DNA of 50,268 bases from Clostridia bacterium (GTDB taxonomy: Bacteria; Bacillota; Clostridia; Christensenellales; DUVY01): positions 1-50,268 of the forward strand of contig BNZQ01000010.1 in assembly GCA_026001225.1 (NCBI GenBank), read 5' to 3'. Positions 15,273 through 26,836 of the stretch are shown piece after piece. A model generated the notes under the pieces. That model worked only from the letters and a program-made list of their open reading frames with translations, had not been told where the DNA came from and did not search any database. The position numbers and the translations under genes were made by a program. Numbering within the stretch: the stretch's first letter is position 1; each line of letters begins with the position of its first letter.

Positions 15273-17061
15273 ACGCCGAAATGTGCACGTAGCATCTCCT
15301 GGGAAGTATACTTCAAAACTTCGCGCCCGAAGTTCGCGTTTTCCTCTAAATACGGCGGTATCCGCGCATCCTCCGGCGTGAAGATATAAAAACGCCCCGG
15401 CGTCGGCGCGCCCTCCCGGTTACAGCGGCCTGCCGATTGGGCGATGCTTTCTAAGCCGGCTTCCGCGCGATAAACGACGGGAAAATCGATATCCACGCCC
15501 GCTTCGATCAGCTGCGTAGAAACAACGATACACGGCTTTTTATCTTTTAACCGAACCCGAATGATTTCGATGATTTCACTCCGGTGCTTGGGGCACATCA
15601 GCGCGCTCAAATGAAAAACGGCGTCTTCCGGCACTCCCTCTTTCACACGCCCATACAACGAAAGCGCATGCGCGCGAGTATTGACGATGACCAAAGCGCG
15701 GGATTTGTTTCGCAAGCGTTCGGCCAGCGCGGCGTCCGAAAGCGCGCCCTCCCGATTGATCTCCACGCGCTTCAATGCGTCGAACAACTTTTGCGGTTCG
15801 GGAACGATTTCGACCGGTTGCAAGCCGGTCAGCCATTCCGGCTTTAAATAAGGCTGCGTCGCCGTGCAAAAAACCACCGTCGCCCCGAAATCCGCGACCA
15901 AGCTTTTCAATACGGCTAAAATAGGCCGAAGCAACGGATCGGGCAACGCTTGCGCCTCGTCAAATATAATAACGCTTTTCGCAAGATTATGAATTTTGCG
16001 GACGCGCGACGGCAAGTTGGAAACAGCGATTCCAAAAGCTGTACCGTGGTCGTGACGATCAGCGGCGTGTCCCAATTCTCGCTTAAAAGCCGAACGGCGT
16101 CCTTTTCGTCCTCTGTCTTTCCGGCTAAATCCAAATTGCTATGATGTTCCAAAACCAAACTGCGGCCAACCGTATTTTTATCGAAAATCTCACGAAAGAC
16201 TCCGGCAATTTGTTCGGTCACGGTCGTGAACGGCACGGCGTAAACGATCCGCCTCATCCCGCACCGTTTCACCTGCTCCAACGCGAACGCCATTGACGAC
16301 AGTGTCTTGCCGCCGCCCGTCGGCACGGTCAGCGTATAAAAGCCGGGGCCTTTATTCCCGTTTTCAAGGCACGCGTTCAAAACGTCGCGCCGCGCCCGAT
16401 TAACGGGAAACGCGATATCGTAATTCTGCAGCTTCGCCAATGCGGGTTGAAACAATTCATACAAAGTTTGAATGGGAACCGGCTCCCCGCGCAAAGCCGC
16501 CGTTTCGGGAGACATGAATTTTTCCGTATCCAAATAATCCCCGTCCACCAAGCAGGAAAAGGCCATGCGGATTAAAAGCTGCATATAGGCAACTTGTCCT
16601 TCGCCGGTTTGCAAGAAAGGCTTATGAAATACGGGCTTATCCGGCCTCTCTTTTAAATAAGGGCTACTTAAATGAAGGCCGCTCGGCGCAGGCTTCGGAT
16701 CGTATATGATGGATTCTTCCGCCGCGTTCGGCAATCCCCCGTGATGACCGAGAATACAATAGGCTAACAGCTTTCCGAAAGCTCGCCCATAAATATCGAC
16801 CGCGGCCTGCGCGCCCGCCCGCTTATGATCGACGGACGGTCTTTTATTCCTTATGTACGCTTGAAATTCCGGCGAGTCTTTACCGATATCGTGCAATAAC
16901 CCCGTCGTTTTCGCAAAAGCTTCCGCACCGAAAACGACCGCCTCCCGCGCGGCAAATTGCGCGACGGCATTTAAATGCTCCTCTAACGGTTGCCATTGCT
17001 CCTCCGACAACGGTTTCCCGTTTTCGTCGCTTTTCGTATGGGCGTATATTTTTTCGTTCAT
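15273..17061 (-). pseudogene. cas3: Frameshifted and truncated cas3 (HD nuclease-helicase, type I-C)
   Basis: The first frame (17061 to about 16021) carries the HD nuclease domain, with His29, HD at 57-58, His79 and HH at 106-107, then helicase motif I (PTGGGKT, 247-253) and motif Ib. The second frame (about 16020 to 15273) carries DEAQ, the SAT-like FCTATQ, and motif VI QSAGRCNREG. Homology passes from one frame to the other exactly at a T-run (16021-16023 on the plus strand), where one base appears missing. The C-terminal region is cut off at AHFGV: the frame continues into CRISPR repeat 3 (QSTQFSRTATF) and stops at 15233. About 100 or more family residues are missing. No cas5, cas7, cas8c, cas4, cas1 or cas2 is present. 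A GAGGGTTGA site precedes ATG at 17061. Confidence 0.93.
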
Positions 17062-17111
17062 TCAACCCTCGACAACAAAATTCCTCGATCATAAGCTTTA
17101 TAACGCCGCCA

Positions 17112-19781
<2,670 letters not shown>

Positions 19782-19782
19782 T

Positions 19783-19850
19783 TATGAGGAGTGGCCGAAT
19801 AGCACTGTTGATGCGGGCAACAGTACTCTTTGGCCACTCCCTAATTATGC
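19783..19850. repeat. Large double-arm hairpin upstream of the GH2 gene
   Basis: Outer arms GGAGTGGCC and GGCCACTCC, extended by AATTA/TAATT ends, enclose inner arms AGCACTGTTG and CAACAGTACT around ATGCGGG. This is a near-complete 66-bp palindromic unit. It looks like a mobile palindromic repeat inserted next to the DNA ligase relic. No T-run follows on either strand. Confidence 0.7.
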
Positions 19851-19851
19851 C

Positions 19852-20010
19852 GGTATTGTAAATCTACCGTGCGGCGAAGCGTTATTCGCGGCCGCGTGCC
19901 GGGAAAATTTAGAGGGGATCGTCGCTAAACGACTGGACGGCGCGTATACCCCCGGGCGGCGAAGCAACGCGTGGATCAAAATCAAAAATCCACGCTACAC
20001 GCGGCCTTAG
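19852..20010 (+). pseudogene. Relic of an ATP-dependent DNA ligase (LigD ligase-domain type)
   Basis: Plus-strand translation over 53 codons ends at TAG 20008-20010. It contains ENLEGIVAKRLDGAY followed by PGRRSNAWIKIKN. These are nucleotidyltransferase motifs IV (EGIVAK) and V (WIKIK) of ATP-dependent ligases such as LigD. The adenylation Lys domain upstream and the OB-fold downstream are missing, and no start codon is present. It is a gene fragment beside a palindromic repeat. Confidence 0.8.
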
Positions 20011-20080
20011 AATTGTAGGGGATTTCTCCGCTCCGTTCGCTTATGCTCACTGCGGTCGAAATGACAAATTCCTAAAGGCA

Positions 20081-20111
20081 GGGGCGGGAAGACAAACCGT
20101 CTTCCCGCCCC
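20081..20111. terminator. 13-bp GC-rich hairpin downstream of GH43
   Basis: GGGGCGGGAAGAC and GTCTTCCCGCCCC form a perfect 13-bp stem with loop AAACC. It lies about 120 bp past the stop of the last gene of the arabinan operon. There is no T-run after it in the minus direction, so intrinsic termination is likely but not certain. Confidence 0.55.
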
Positions 20112-20142
20112 CGCTCTTTCGCGTTTGTGCATTATACCTTCG

Positions 20143-20256
20143 CCGTTCCCCCTAAGCTAAATAACGGTTGCCCCTAAGTAAATAGCCGTTCCCCCTAAGC
20201 TAAATAACGGTGCCCCTAAGTAAATAGCCGTTGCTAAGCTAAATAACGGTTGCCCC
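20143..20256 (-). repeat. 21-bp tandem repeat overlapping the GH43 stop codon
   Basis: Units alternate between CCGTTATTTAGCTTAGGGG and ACGGCTATTTACTTAGGGG variants (minus strand), giving about five 21-bp units or 2.5 dimers of 42 bp. The last seven codons and the stop (GNRYLA plus TAG) of the GH43 gene form the first unit. The array therefore looks like serial duplication of the gene's own 3' end. Confidence 0.85.
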
Positions 20257-22087
20257 AGAGATGAACGCCATTTTCGTTGACGGCGGTAAAGGCGAGAACC
20301 GGTTTGCGGTTGACGTAATCCCAGTCGAGCATAGCGACGCCCTTGTAGGTCGTCGTGACGCCGCTCTCGGTCAGGGTAATGGAAACCTTGTTGCCGCCCG
20401 TCGCGGCAAAGGAACCGGTATACGCGCCGCTCACGGTCTTGTCGGCGTTAAACGTCGCTTTGACCGAATGAATACAGGTCGCATTCTCCTTGATCAGCTT
20501 GATCACCTTCCATTCCCCGACGAGGTTTTGACTGCCGATTTTCTGTTCCTGTTCCCCGCCGTATTTGTTGGGGGACACGACCGGCCAGCCGTCCTCGTTG
20601 AAAAACATTCTGCGCACGACCTGATAGCTCGGCCCTTTTTCCGGATTATCGGACGCGTTGGCGTTCGCCTCGTTGTTGTCGATTTCTCTACGCACATGAT
20701 GAACCATATACCAGGTTCCATCGTCGTTCAAAACCGAGTTGTGACCCGGCGCCTTCCAACCGCGCGACACCTCGCCCTCGTCCGCCTCGAACGTATAGCC
20801 GCCGATAATCTTACTGCCCTTGTCGTTGGTCAGAGCGGTCATGTCGTTCCCCTCGGGATCGAGGTAAGGCCCCGTTACGCCGCGGCTGCGCCCCACGCGC
20901 ACGTTGTAGGTGCGGAACAGGTTCGCGCTCGGGCTGAGGTTGCCCGGATTGGCGATGATCGACACGAACAGATAATAATAATCCGTTTCGGGATTGTAGC
21001 TGATATACGGCCCTTCCATGCCGATACCGCCCGCGATCTTTGTGCCGTAATTGTTGGTGTCTACGCCGTCGCCGTTCACGCCCACGGCTTCCTTTGCCTT
21101 GCCCGTCGCCGGATCGAGCTCAAAAATAAAGATGCCGCCGGAAAAGGAGCCGTACGTCATATACAGCTTGCCGTCCTTGGAACGAATGACATTAGGATCG
21201 ATACAGTTGGGCTTCGTACTGCTGCCCGTGCTCTTGACGACCACGCCCCGATCGGTATAGGGGCCGCCGATCGCGGGAGCCGTCGCCAAACCGATCGCGC
21301 TCTTCGGACTGCCAAAGCCCGCCGTGATGCTATAGTAAAAGTGATAAACGCCGTTGATGACGATCAAATCGGGCGCCCAAAAAAGCTGATTGCCGCCGGT
21401 CCACGCCCGAACCTCGGTCGCCTGACCGGGCGTAAAGAAATTGCTGTTGACCGATTTCCAGGCCATCAAATCCTCGGATTCGAGCATCGACGAAACGTTG
21501 GTCCCCACGGTGTAATACTTCCCGTTCAGCGGATCCTTGAAGATACCGGGGTCGTGCTGCGTATAGTCGCCCCACGTGGAGAAGTCGGCCGAGCCCGTGC
21601 CGACGGGTCTCATGGGCTTGACGGGAGCAACGAGCGTCCGCGCCGTTTCAAGGTCGGGCGGCGTTTGCGTTACCGCGACCGTCACCGAGACCGATTTGGA
21701 CGCGTCGGCTTTCATTTTTACGGCGATCACGTAGGTTCCCTCCCGCGAGGCCGTAATATGCCCCGCCTCGGTCATGACGATCCCGTCCGAAACCGCCGCG
21801 CCGTTCTGCGTATAGGAAATATCGAAGCCTTGGGCCGCGCCGTCGGCGTAGGTTACCGAAAGCGTAACGTCCGCCGAGGCCTCGGTTTCGTCCTCACCGA
21901 TGACCAGCGACAGGCTTTTGGACGCGCCGCCGTCCACCGTCAGGGAATTCGCGCCCTTGTCCCCCGTACCCGGGCCGGGATCGGGCTTGCCGCCGGGCGT
22001 TTCCGGCGCGGCGGAGCAGGCAAACAGAACGAAGCACAACAACGCCGCAAGCGCGGTCAAGACCAGCTTTTTTAAATTATTTTTCAT
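20234..22087 (-). CDS. GH43 lipoprotein, endo-1,5-alpha-L-arabinanase-like (arabinan degradation)
   Basis: This extracellular lipoprotein of about 617 residues has a signal peptide with lipobox LFAC. It then has a 90-residue N-terminal module shared with its two upstream neighbours (about residues 45-145). The five-bladed GH43 domain (about 165-500) shows YTQHDPGIFKDP (base Asp), CIDPNVIRSKDGKLYMTYGSF and GMEGPYISYN (acid Glu region). A GH43-type C-terminal beta-barrel domain (about 520-619) ends in VNENGVHLWGNRYLA. The ATG at 22087 is preferred to the GTG six bases earlier because AGGG sits 9 nt from the ATG but only 3 nt from the GTG. It is the last gene of the arabinan operon, separated from the FIVAR gene by two strong hairpins. 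Confidence 0.9.
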   Translation of the reverse strand: MKNNLKKLVLTALAALLCFVLFACSAAPETPGGKPDPGPGTGDKGANSLTVDGGASKSLSLVIGEDETEASADVTLSVTYADGAAQGFDISYTQNGAAVSDGIVMTEAGHITASREGTYVIAVKMKADASKSVSVTVAVTQTPPDLETARTLVAPVKPMRPVGTGSADFSTWGDYTQHDPGIFKDPLNGKYYTVGTNVSSMLESEDLMAWKSVNSNFFTPGQATEVRAWTGGNQLFWAPDLIVINGVYHFYYSITAGFGSPKSAIGLATAPAIGGPYTDRGVVVKSTGSSTKPNCIDPNVIRSKDGKLYMTYGSFSGGIFIFELDPATGKAKEAVGVNGDGVDTNNYGTKIAGGIGMEGPYISYNPETDYYYLFVSIIANPGNLSPSANLFRTYNVRVGRSRGVTGPYLDPEGNDMTALTNDKGSKIIGGYTFEADEGEVSRGWKAPGHNSVLNDDGTWYMVHHVRREIDNNEANANASDNPEKGPSYQVVRRMFFNEDGWPVVSPNKYGGEQEQKIGSQNLVGEWKVIKLIKENATCIHSVKATFNADKTVSGAYTGSFAATGGNKVSITLTESGVTTTYKGVAMLDWDYVNRKPVLAFTAVNENGVHLWGNRYLA

Positions 22088-22122
22088 ATTCACTATCCCT
22101 CGCGAACTTTTTTCAAAACCTT

Positions 22123-22185
22123 GCCTTATCGAACCGGATCGATAAGGCAGAGGGACGTTTGCAGGCTGCCCCGCAAACGTCCCTC
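22123..22185 (-). terminator. Two strong intercistronic hairpins between lipoprotein genes
   Basis: GAGGGACGTTTGC (22150-22162) pairs perfectly with 22173-22185 (13 bp, 10-nt loop). GCCTTATCG (22123-22131) pairs with 22140-22148 (9 bp). They lie between the FIVAR gene stop and the GH43 start in the minus direction, without a long T-run. They could be a partial terminator or an mRNA-stability element that sets the level of the last gene. Confidence 0.6.
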
Positions 22186-22205
22186 ATGCTATGCGTTACA
22201 CTTGA

Positions 22206-23999
22206 TTATTCCTGCGGAGCGGGCGGAGTGAGCGGATCGAGCACGCCGGCGGTGAAGTTATACATGAACAAAGCGGTGTTATTGGTAAACATGGATATGC
22301 GGTTTACCGAATTCCCCATCGCGGTCCCGATCGTACTCGTATTAAATACCCCCGTTGCTTCCGTTCCGAACGGACGGCGGCCGATCTCGACGCCGTTCAC
22401 ATAGGAAATGAACTCGCCGTGCGTCGTATCCGTGCAGCGGCGCTCGATCCGGATTTTAACGCCCATCATCAACAAGTCCCCACCGCCGTCTCCCACCAAG
22501 AAGTTATCGCCCCATACGCCGCCGGCTGTCATTTCCAAGAAACCCTGATTGTTGTTGACGATATTTTCAAAGCGGATGCCGTTCGCCGTATTGGCATTGA
22601 TGTTAGCCGTACTCGTCGCGTACCCCGCGGTCATAAAGAGTTTAGGCCATTGATCGCCGTCTTTGGAACCTAACGATACATAGTCAAATTCGTAATAAAA
22701 ATCCTGTCCGGCCGCAACCTGTCCGTCCCAATCGGTACCGTCGGGGTTTTGCGCCGCGAAATTAGCGAAAGGAATCGCCGTCGCGTTCTGATTGTTGCCG
22801 CCATGGCTTGTTGTCGCCCACATATCTTTGTCCGCGTGCTCGGGGCCGATAAAATACGCGCCCTTGCCCGTGGCCACACCCGTCGCGCGGCCGCCGTTCG
22901 CCTCCGTCGGCGCGGTCGCCGCCGTTCTCGGAACGTTCTGTCCGTACACCCTGATATTGTCGGTATTGCTCACGCCGGCGGTAATGGTCTTTTCTTCCGT
23001 CGTCTCGGTAATCTCGTTGCGCGCGACAACCGTCATGCGGTATGTTCCGACCGCCCACGCCCAGAACGCCCGCGTTCCCGGAATCAGCGTCCGGCAATCG
23101 TCGTTTTTATCCGTATACACATACGGATCTTCCTCGGTGTCCGTGCCGGTACGAAGCTCGTAATTTTCCTCATAGTCTACGCCCTCGAACGCGTTGTTGT
23201 AATAGATAATGAAGCCCACATAGGCGCGTACGACGCTCGCCGTCTGCGTCAGATCGATATCGATCTTCAATAGGCCCGCGATCGTGGCTTTCAGGGCGTC
23301 CACCTGCGCCTGCGTGCCGTTGCCGGCCAGCGCGGTGTATTGCGACCCCAGCGCCTCGACGGCCGCCAGACTGTCCGCGGTGTAGGTCGCCGCGTCGATG
23401 CCGCCCTCGGTAAAGAACGGCTTGATCAAACTGATATTGACCAGCCCGCCGACCGCGGTTTGCAGCGCGCTTTTGGCCGCCGTAAAGTCGGCCTGCGCCG
23501 CCGTGTCGGCCAAGGCCTGCGCCGTTCCGAGCGCGGTATTGTAGGCCGTCCACGAGGTCGTCGTATAGTTGGCCTGCGTCAGCGAGGCCGAGCCGTCGAT
23601 CAAAGCGTCCAAATCGGCGCGGTACGCGTTGACGGTCACGTTGATTTCCGCCTTCTTTTCCGCGTCGGCTTTCATCGTCAGCGTGATCTTATAGACGCCG
23701 CCGTCCGTGGCCGTGAGCTTGCCGTCGGCGGCCAAAACGATACCGCTCGTCACCGCCGCCCCGCCCTTGGTATAGGCGGTTTCAAAGCCCTCGGCCGCGT
23801 CCTTGACATAGGTCAGCGCGACCGCCACCTGTCCCGACGCCGTCAGGCTTTCGCTCAAATTCAGAGCTAACGACGTCTCGCTCTTTCCGTCCACCGTGAT
23901 GGTGTTCTCGCCCTTGCCCTGCGGATTGCAGGCCAACAGCGAAAAGACCAAAACCAGCGACAACAAAACCAGTAGAGAAAGTTTGACCTTGTGTTTCAT
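22206..23999 (-). CDS. Surface lipoprotein with shared N-terminal module, FIVAR-like repeats and beta-rich C-terminal region
   Basis: About 597 residues. Signal peptide with lipobox SLLAC; the ATG at 23999 is chosen because GGAGGGAACA sits just upstream. Next comes the module shared with both GH43 lipoproteins (ENTITVDGKSETSLALNLSE to about residue 125). Then come two helical FIVAR-like repeats (about 130-255; YTADSLAAVEALGSQYTAL is typical), and a 330-residue region with IYYNNAFEGVDY, FYYEFDYVSLGSKDGDQWPKLF and VNGVEIGRRPFG. This last region looks like a lectin-like beta-sandwich that binds glycans. No catalytic motif was recognised. FIVAR domains are found in cell-surface adhesins, where they act as helical spacers. 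It lies between the two GH43 genes, so a substrate-binding role at the cell surface is inferred. Confidence 0.75.
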   Translation of the reverse strand: MKHKVKLSLLVLLSLVLVFSLLACNPQGKGENTITVDGKSETSLALNLSESLTASGQVAVALTYVKDAAEGFETAYTKGGAAVTSGIVLAADGKLTATDGGVYKITLTMKADAEKKAEINVTVNAYRADLDALIDGSASLTQANYTTTSWTAYNTALGTAQALADTAAQADFTAAKSALQTAVGGLVNISLIKPFFTEGGIDAATYTADSLAAVEALGSQYTALAGNGTQAQVDALKATIAGLLKIDIDLTQTASVVRAYVGFIIYYNNAFEGVDYEENYELRTGTDTEEDPYVYTDKNDDCRTLIPGTRAFWAWAVGTYRMTVVARNEITETTEEKTITAGVSNTDNIRVYGQNVPRTAATAPTEANGGRATGVATGKGAYFIGPEHADKDMWATTSHGGNNQNATAIPFANFAAQNPDGTDWDGQVAAGQDFYYEFDYVSLGSKDGDQWPKLFMTAGYATSTANINANTANGIRFENIVNNNQGFLEMTAGGVWGDNFLVGDGGGDLLMMGVKIRIERRCTDTTHGEFISYVNGVEIGRRPFGTEATGVFNTSTIGTAMGNSVNRISMFTNNTALFMYNFTAGVLDPLTPPAPQE

Positions 24000-24043
24000 A
24001 ATTGTTCCCTCCATTTTTTTATAACAACGGCTTTTGCCGTTTA

Positions 24044-25864
24044 TTATCGTTGCGTGTTCCCCGCCATGCAGATGCCGTTTTCATTGTTCGCGCTGAACGT
24101 CAGGACTCTCGCGCCCGCTCCGTAGCTGTACGCGGGCGTCACGATCCCGAAGAACGTACCCGAATAATCATAGCTTTCCAATTCGCTTTCGTCGGCCTTG
24201 ACGATCAGTTTGACATCGGCCTTCGTCAGCGTCATCTCGATCTTGTTGGTGCCGCGCATGACCCACGTTCCCTCGACCTCCACCCTGTATTCATAGGTAT
24301 TCGGGTTGGCGTTATAGGTCACGCTTCCGCTCAAGGTACCGTTCGCGTCGATCGTCAAATCCATGGGCATATGGACGGTATCGTCGTCGATCAGCGAGCC
24401 CCGCACATGGAACAGGGTCTTAAACGTGCCGGGCATGTTCAATTTATTGACCGGCTGCGCGGAATCCTCGCCCGCGTATTCGTTGACGTTGACCACCGGC
24501 CAGCCGTTGGGCATAAAGTACAGCTGGCGCACGAGCAGCGTGTTGTTCTGGTGCGCGACATGGTACCACTTGCCGTCGCGGGCGGTGTTGTCCAACACGG
24601 AGTTGTGCGCCGCCGCCGTCCAGTTTTTACCGTCGATATTGAAGTTGCCCTCCAATTTCATGCCGTATTCCTTGGAATTGGTCTTGTCGGCCTTGGCCAT
24701 ATCCTTGCCCTCGGCGTCGAGATAGGGGCCGGTAATGTCGCGGCTCCGCGACACGCGGGTGTTGTAGTTTTTGTTCATATCGCCGTAGGCCGTAAACAAA
24801 TACCAGTAGTCAAATTCCTCGTTGTACACGATATACGGGCCTTCCACGTCGATGGCCGCCACAATGTTCGTGCCGAACGACGCGCCGAGCGCGCGGCCGT
24901 TGTCGGGATTCAATTCCTTTAAGAACACGCCGCCGAAGAACGAGCCGTAGACCATCCACAATTTTCCGGTCTTTTTGTCGTATTTTACGCTGGGGTCGAT
25001 CGCGTTCGGCGGTTGATTGGCCTTGGTGGACACGACGATCGAATCGTGCACAAACACGTCCTCGATATTAGCCGCTTTGGCGAGGCCGATGACCGAGCTG
25101 TTCGTGTTGATCGTGGAGCTGCTGTAATACAGCCACCATTTGCCGTCGTTGCCCTTGATGATATCGGGCGCCCAAATGCTGCCCTGCGCGCCGCCGTTGG
25201 ACACCGCCTCGCTGGGCGTATTGGGCAGGTAATTTGACAGACCCGTCCAACTGATCATATCCGTGGATTTACGGCGCAAGCGGTGCGTGCTGAACTCATA
25301 ATAGGTCTGGGTGGACTCGTCGTATACGATCGCCGGATCGTGCGCCGCTCCCATCGCCGGGCGGGCGGGGCTGTTGGTCGGATAGGTCAACGGCGCCGCC
25401 GCCGAGGGCTCGGGCTGCGGCAGCGTTTCGGGGTGGTCGCGGTTCTCCACCGACGCGGAAATCTCCACGTATTCGGTGGGATCGGCTTTCAGCGCGACCT
25501 TGATCATAAACTCGCCGTACTCCGTGGCGTCGATCGTGCCCCTGTAACCGTCCTCTTCGCCCGCCACCGCGGCTCCCACCGCGACGGCAATCCCCGTGTC
25601 GTGGGGCTTTCCGTCCTTCGTGAAGCTGACCTCGACGCCTTTTTCCGCGTCCTTGGCGTAGGTAATATTAAAGACTACCTCCGCGCTCGCCGCAAACTGT
25701 TGGCTGAGCTTCATGCTGACGCTGCCCGTCGCAAAGCCGTTCACGCGGATCGAGTTTTCCGCGTCGTCGTCCGGCGGCGGGGCGGGTGTCGGCGCGCACG
25801 CGGCGGCCAGCAACGTAAAGAGCAGTCCCAAAGCGACGGCCAACCATTTTCCTTTTCTTTTCAT
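24044..25864 (-). CDS. GH43 lipoprotein, endo-arabinanase-like, upstream paralogue
   Basis: About 606 residues. Signal peptide with lipobox LLAAAC; ATG at 25864 follows AGGAGG. The N-terminal module (about 35-145) resembles that of the next two genes. The GH43 domain shows MGAAHDPAIVYDE (base Asp), AIDPSVKYDKKTGKLWMVYGSFFGG and DVEGPYIVYNEE (acid Glu). A C-terminal beta-barrel (about 490-606) ends VLTFSANNENGICMAGN, matching the other GH43. The two enzymes probably act on the same polymer with different chain-length or branching preference. It follows the ABC permease genes closely, in the same direction. Confidence 0.9.
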   Translation of the reverse strand: MKRKGKWLAVALGLLFTLLAAACAPTPAPPPDDDAENSIRVNGFATGSVSMKLSQQFAASAEVVFNITYAKDAEKGVEVSFTKDGKPHDTGIAVAVGAAVAGEEDGYRGTIDATEYGEFMIKVALKADPTEYVEISASVENRDHPETLPQPEPSAAAPLTYPTNSPARPAMGAAHDPAIVYDESTQTYYEFSTHRLRRKSTDMISWTGLSNYLPNTPSEAVSNGGAQGSIWAPDIIKGNDGKWWLYYSSSTINTNSSVIGLAKAANIEDVFVHDSIVVSTKANQPPNAIDPSVKYDKKTGKLWMVYGSFFGGVFLKELNPDNGRALGASFGTNIVAAIDVEGPYIVYNEEFDYWYLFTAYGDMNKNYNTRVSRSRDITGPYLDAEGKDMAKADKTNSKEYGMKLEGNFNIDGKNWTAAAHNSVLDNTARDGKWYHVAHQNNTLLVRQLYFMPNGWPVVNVNEYAGEDSAQPVNKLNMPGTFKTLFHVRGSLIDDDTVHMPMDLTIDANGTLSGSVTYNANPNTYEYRVEVEGTWVMRGTNKIEMTLTKADVKLIVKADESELESYDYSGTFFGIVTPAYSYGAGARVLTFSANNENGICMAGNTQR

Positions 25865-25952
25865 GATGAATACCTCCTTGTCTTGATAAAGGTTTTTCTT
25901 GTATCTATTGTCCATTGCCCTTTAATTATCCATTGTTCATTGTGCATGGCCC

Positions 25953-26834
25953 TTATTCCTTGACGCCCGACAGGATCACCGATTCGATAATCCCCCGTTG
26001 AAAAAACGCGAACACGGCCAGCACGGGGATCAGCGATACGACCGAGGCGGCCATGACCTTGGGGATTTCGTTGCGCATAGCCACGTCGGAATTGTATTTG
26101 GCGACGACGATCGGCAAGGTTTGAACGTCGTACATATAGGCCGGCAGATACTCGTTCCACACGCCCATGAACCACAAAATGACTTGCGCGGCGAGGGCGG
26201 GCACGATCAGCGGCAAGATGATCGAATTGTAGATGCGGAAATATCCGCATCCGTCGATCTTCGCGCTGTCGATCACCGAATCGCTGACGTTCTGCAAATA
26301 CTGTTTCAGAAAGAACACCATCGCCACGTTGCCGAACATTTTGGGAATGATCAGCGGCAGCGGCGTGCCGATCCAACCGAATTTGGCGTACAGGTTGTAC
26401 AGCGGCAGCATGATGGCCGGATACGGAATCATCAGCACGCCCAGCAGCAGCAAAAAGATAATGTTCTTAAATCTAAAATGCAGCTTGCCGAACGCGAACG
26501 CAGTGAGCGCGGAGATATAGCTTCCGACCAGTACGGCGGGCACGGCCACGAGCACGCTCAGACCGAACGCCTTGGGCAGGCTGATATACGCGTTCGTAAA
26601 GATATCGACGTAATTCAGCCACCGCCATTCGCCGGACGGGTAGAACGGCGAGACCAGCAGGTGCGAAAAGCTGGGCTGCAGCGACGCGCCGAGCATCCAC
26701 AGGAGAGGCACGAGCATCAGCACGGAGCCGAGCGCCAACAGCACGTAGGCGGCGATATCGCCCGCGCGCTTAGAGCGGCTGACGTTCCGCGGTTTTTTCG
26801 CGGTTTTTATAATCCTTTTTTCGACCGCTTCCAT
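25953..26834 (-). CDS. Carbohydrate ABC transporter permease (MalG/CUT1 type)
   Basis: The six-helix permease carries the EAA-type loop (EAA-like segment IDSAKIDGCGYFRIYNSIILPLIVPA) that docks the ATPase. The N-terminal cytoplasmic stretch is Lys/Arg-rich. The gene overlaps or abuts the stop of the upstream permease (ATTGA). I prefer the ATG at 26834 to the TTG at 26840, although the ribosome binding site is weak and coupling is likely. With its partner it should import arabino-oligosaccharides captured by the binding protein. Confidence 0.9.
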   Translation of the reverse strand: MEAVEKRIIKTAKKPRNVSRSKRAGDIAAYVLLALGSVLMLVPLLWMLGASLQPSFSHLLVSPFYPSGEWRWLNYVDIFTNAYISLPKAFGLSVLVAVPAVLVGSYISALTAFAFGKLHFRFKNIIFLLLLGVLMIPYPAIMLPLYNLYAKFGWIGTPLPLIIPKMFGNVAMVFFLKQYLQNVSDSVIDSAKIDGCGYFRIYNSIILPLIVPALAAQVILWFMGVWNEYLPAYMYDVQTLPIVVAKYNSDVAMRNEIPKVMAASVVSLIPVLAVFAFFQRGIIESVILSGVKE

Positions 26835-26836
26835 AC

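Noticed and set aside
20143..20256. Short regularly spaced repeats as a CRISPR array
   Set aside because: The units are contiguous 21-bp variants without unique spacers, so this is a tandem repeat.
20261..22075. Long plus-strand open frame (about 600 codons) opposite the GH43 gene
   Set aside because: High-GC antisense shadow; Arg/Gly/Ala-rich with no domain, whereas the minus strand encodes clear GH43.
24002..24922. Plus-strand open frame opposite the second GH43 gene
   Set aside because: Shadow frame; composition and lack of motifs argue against coding.
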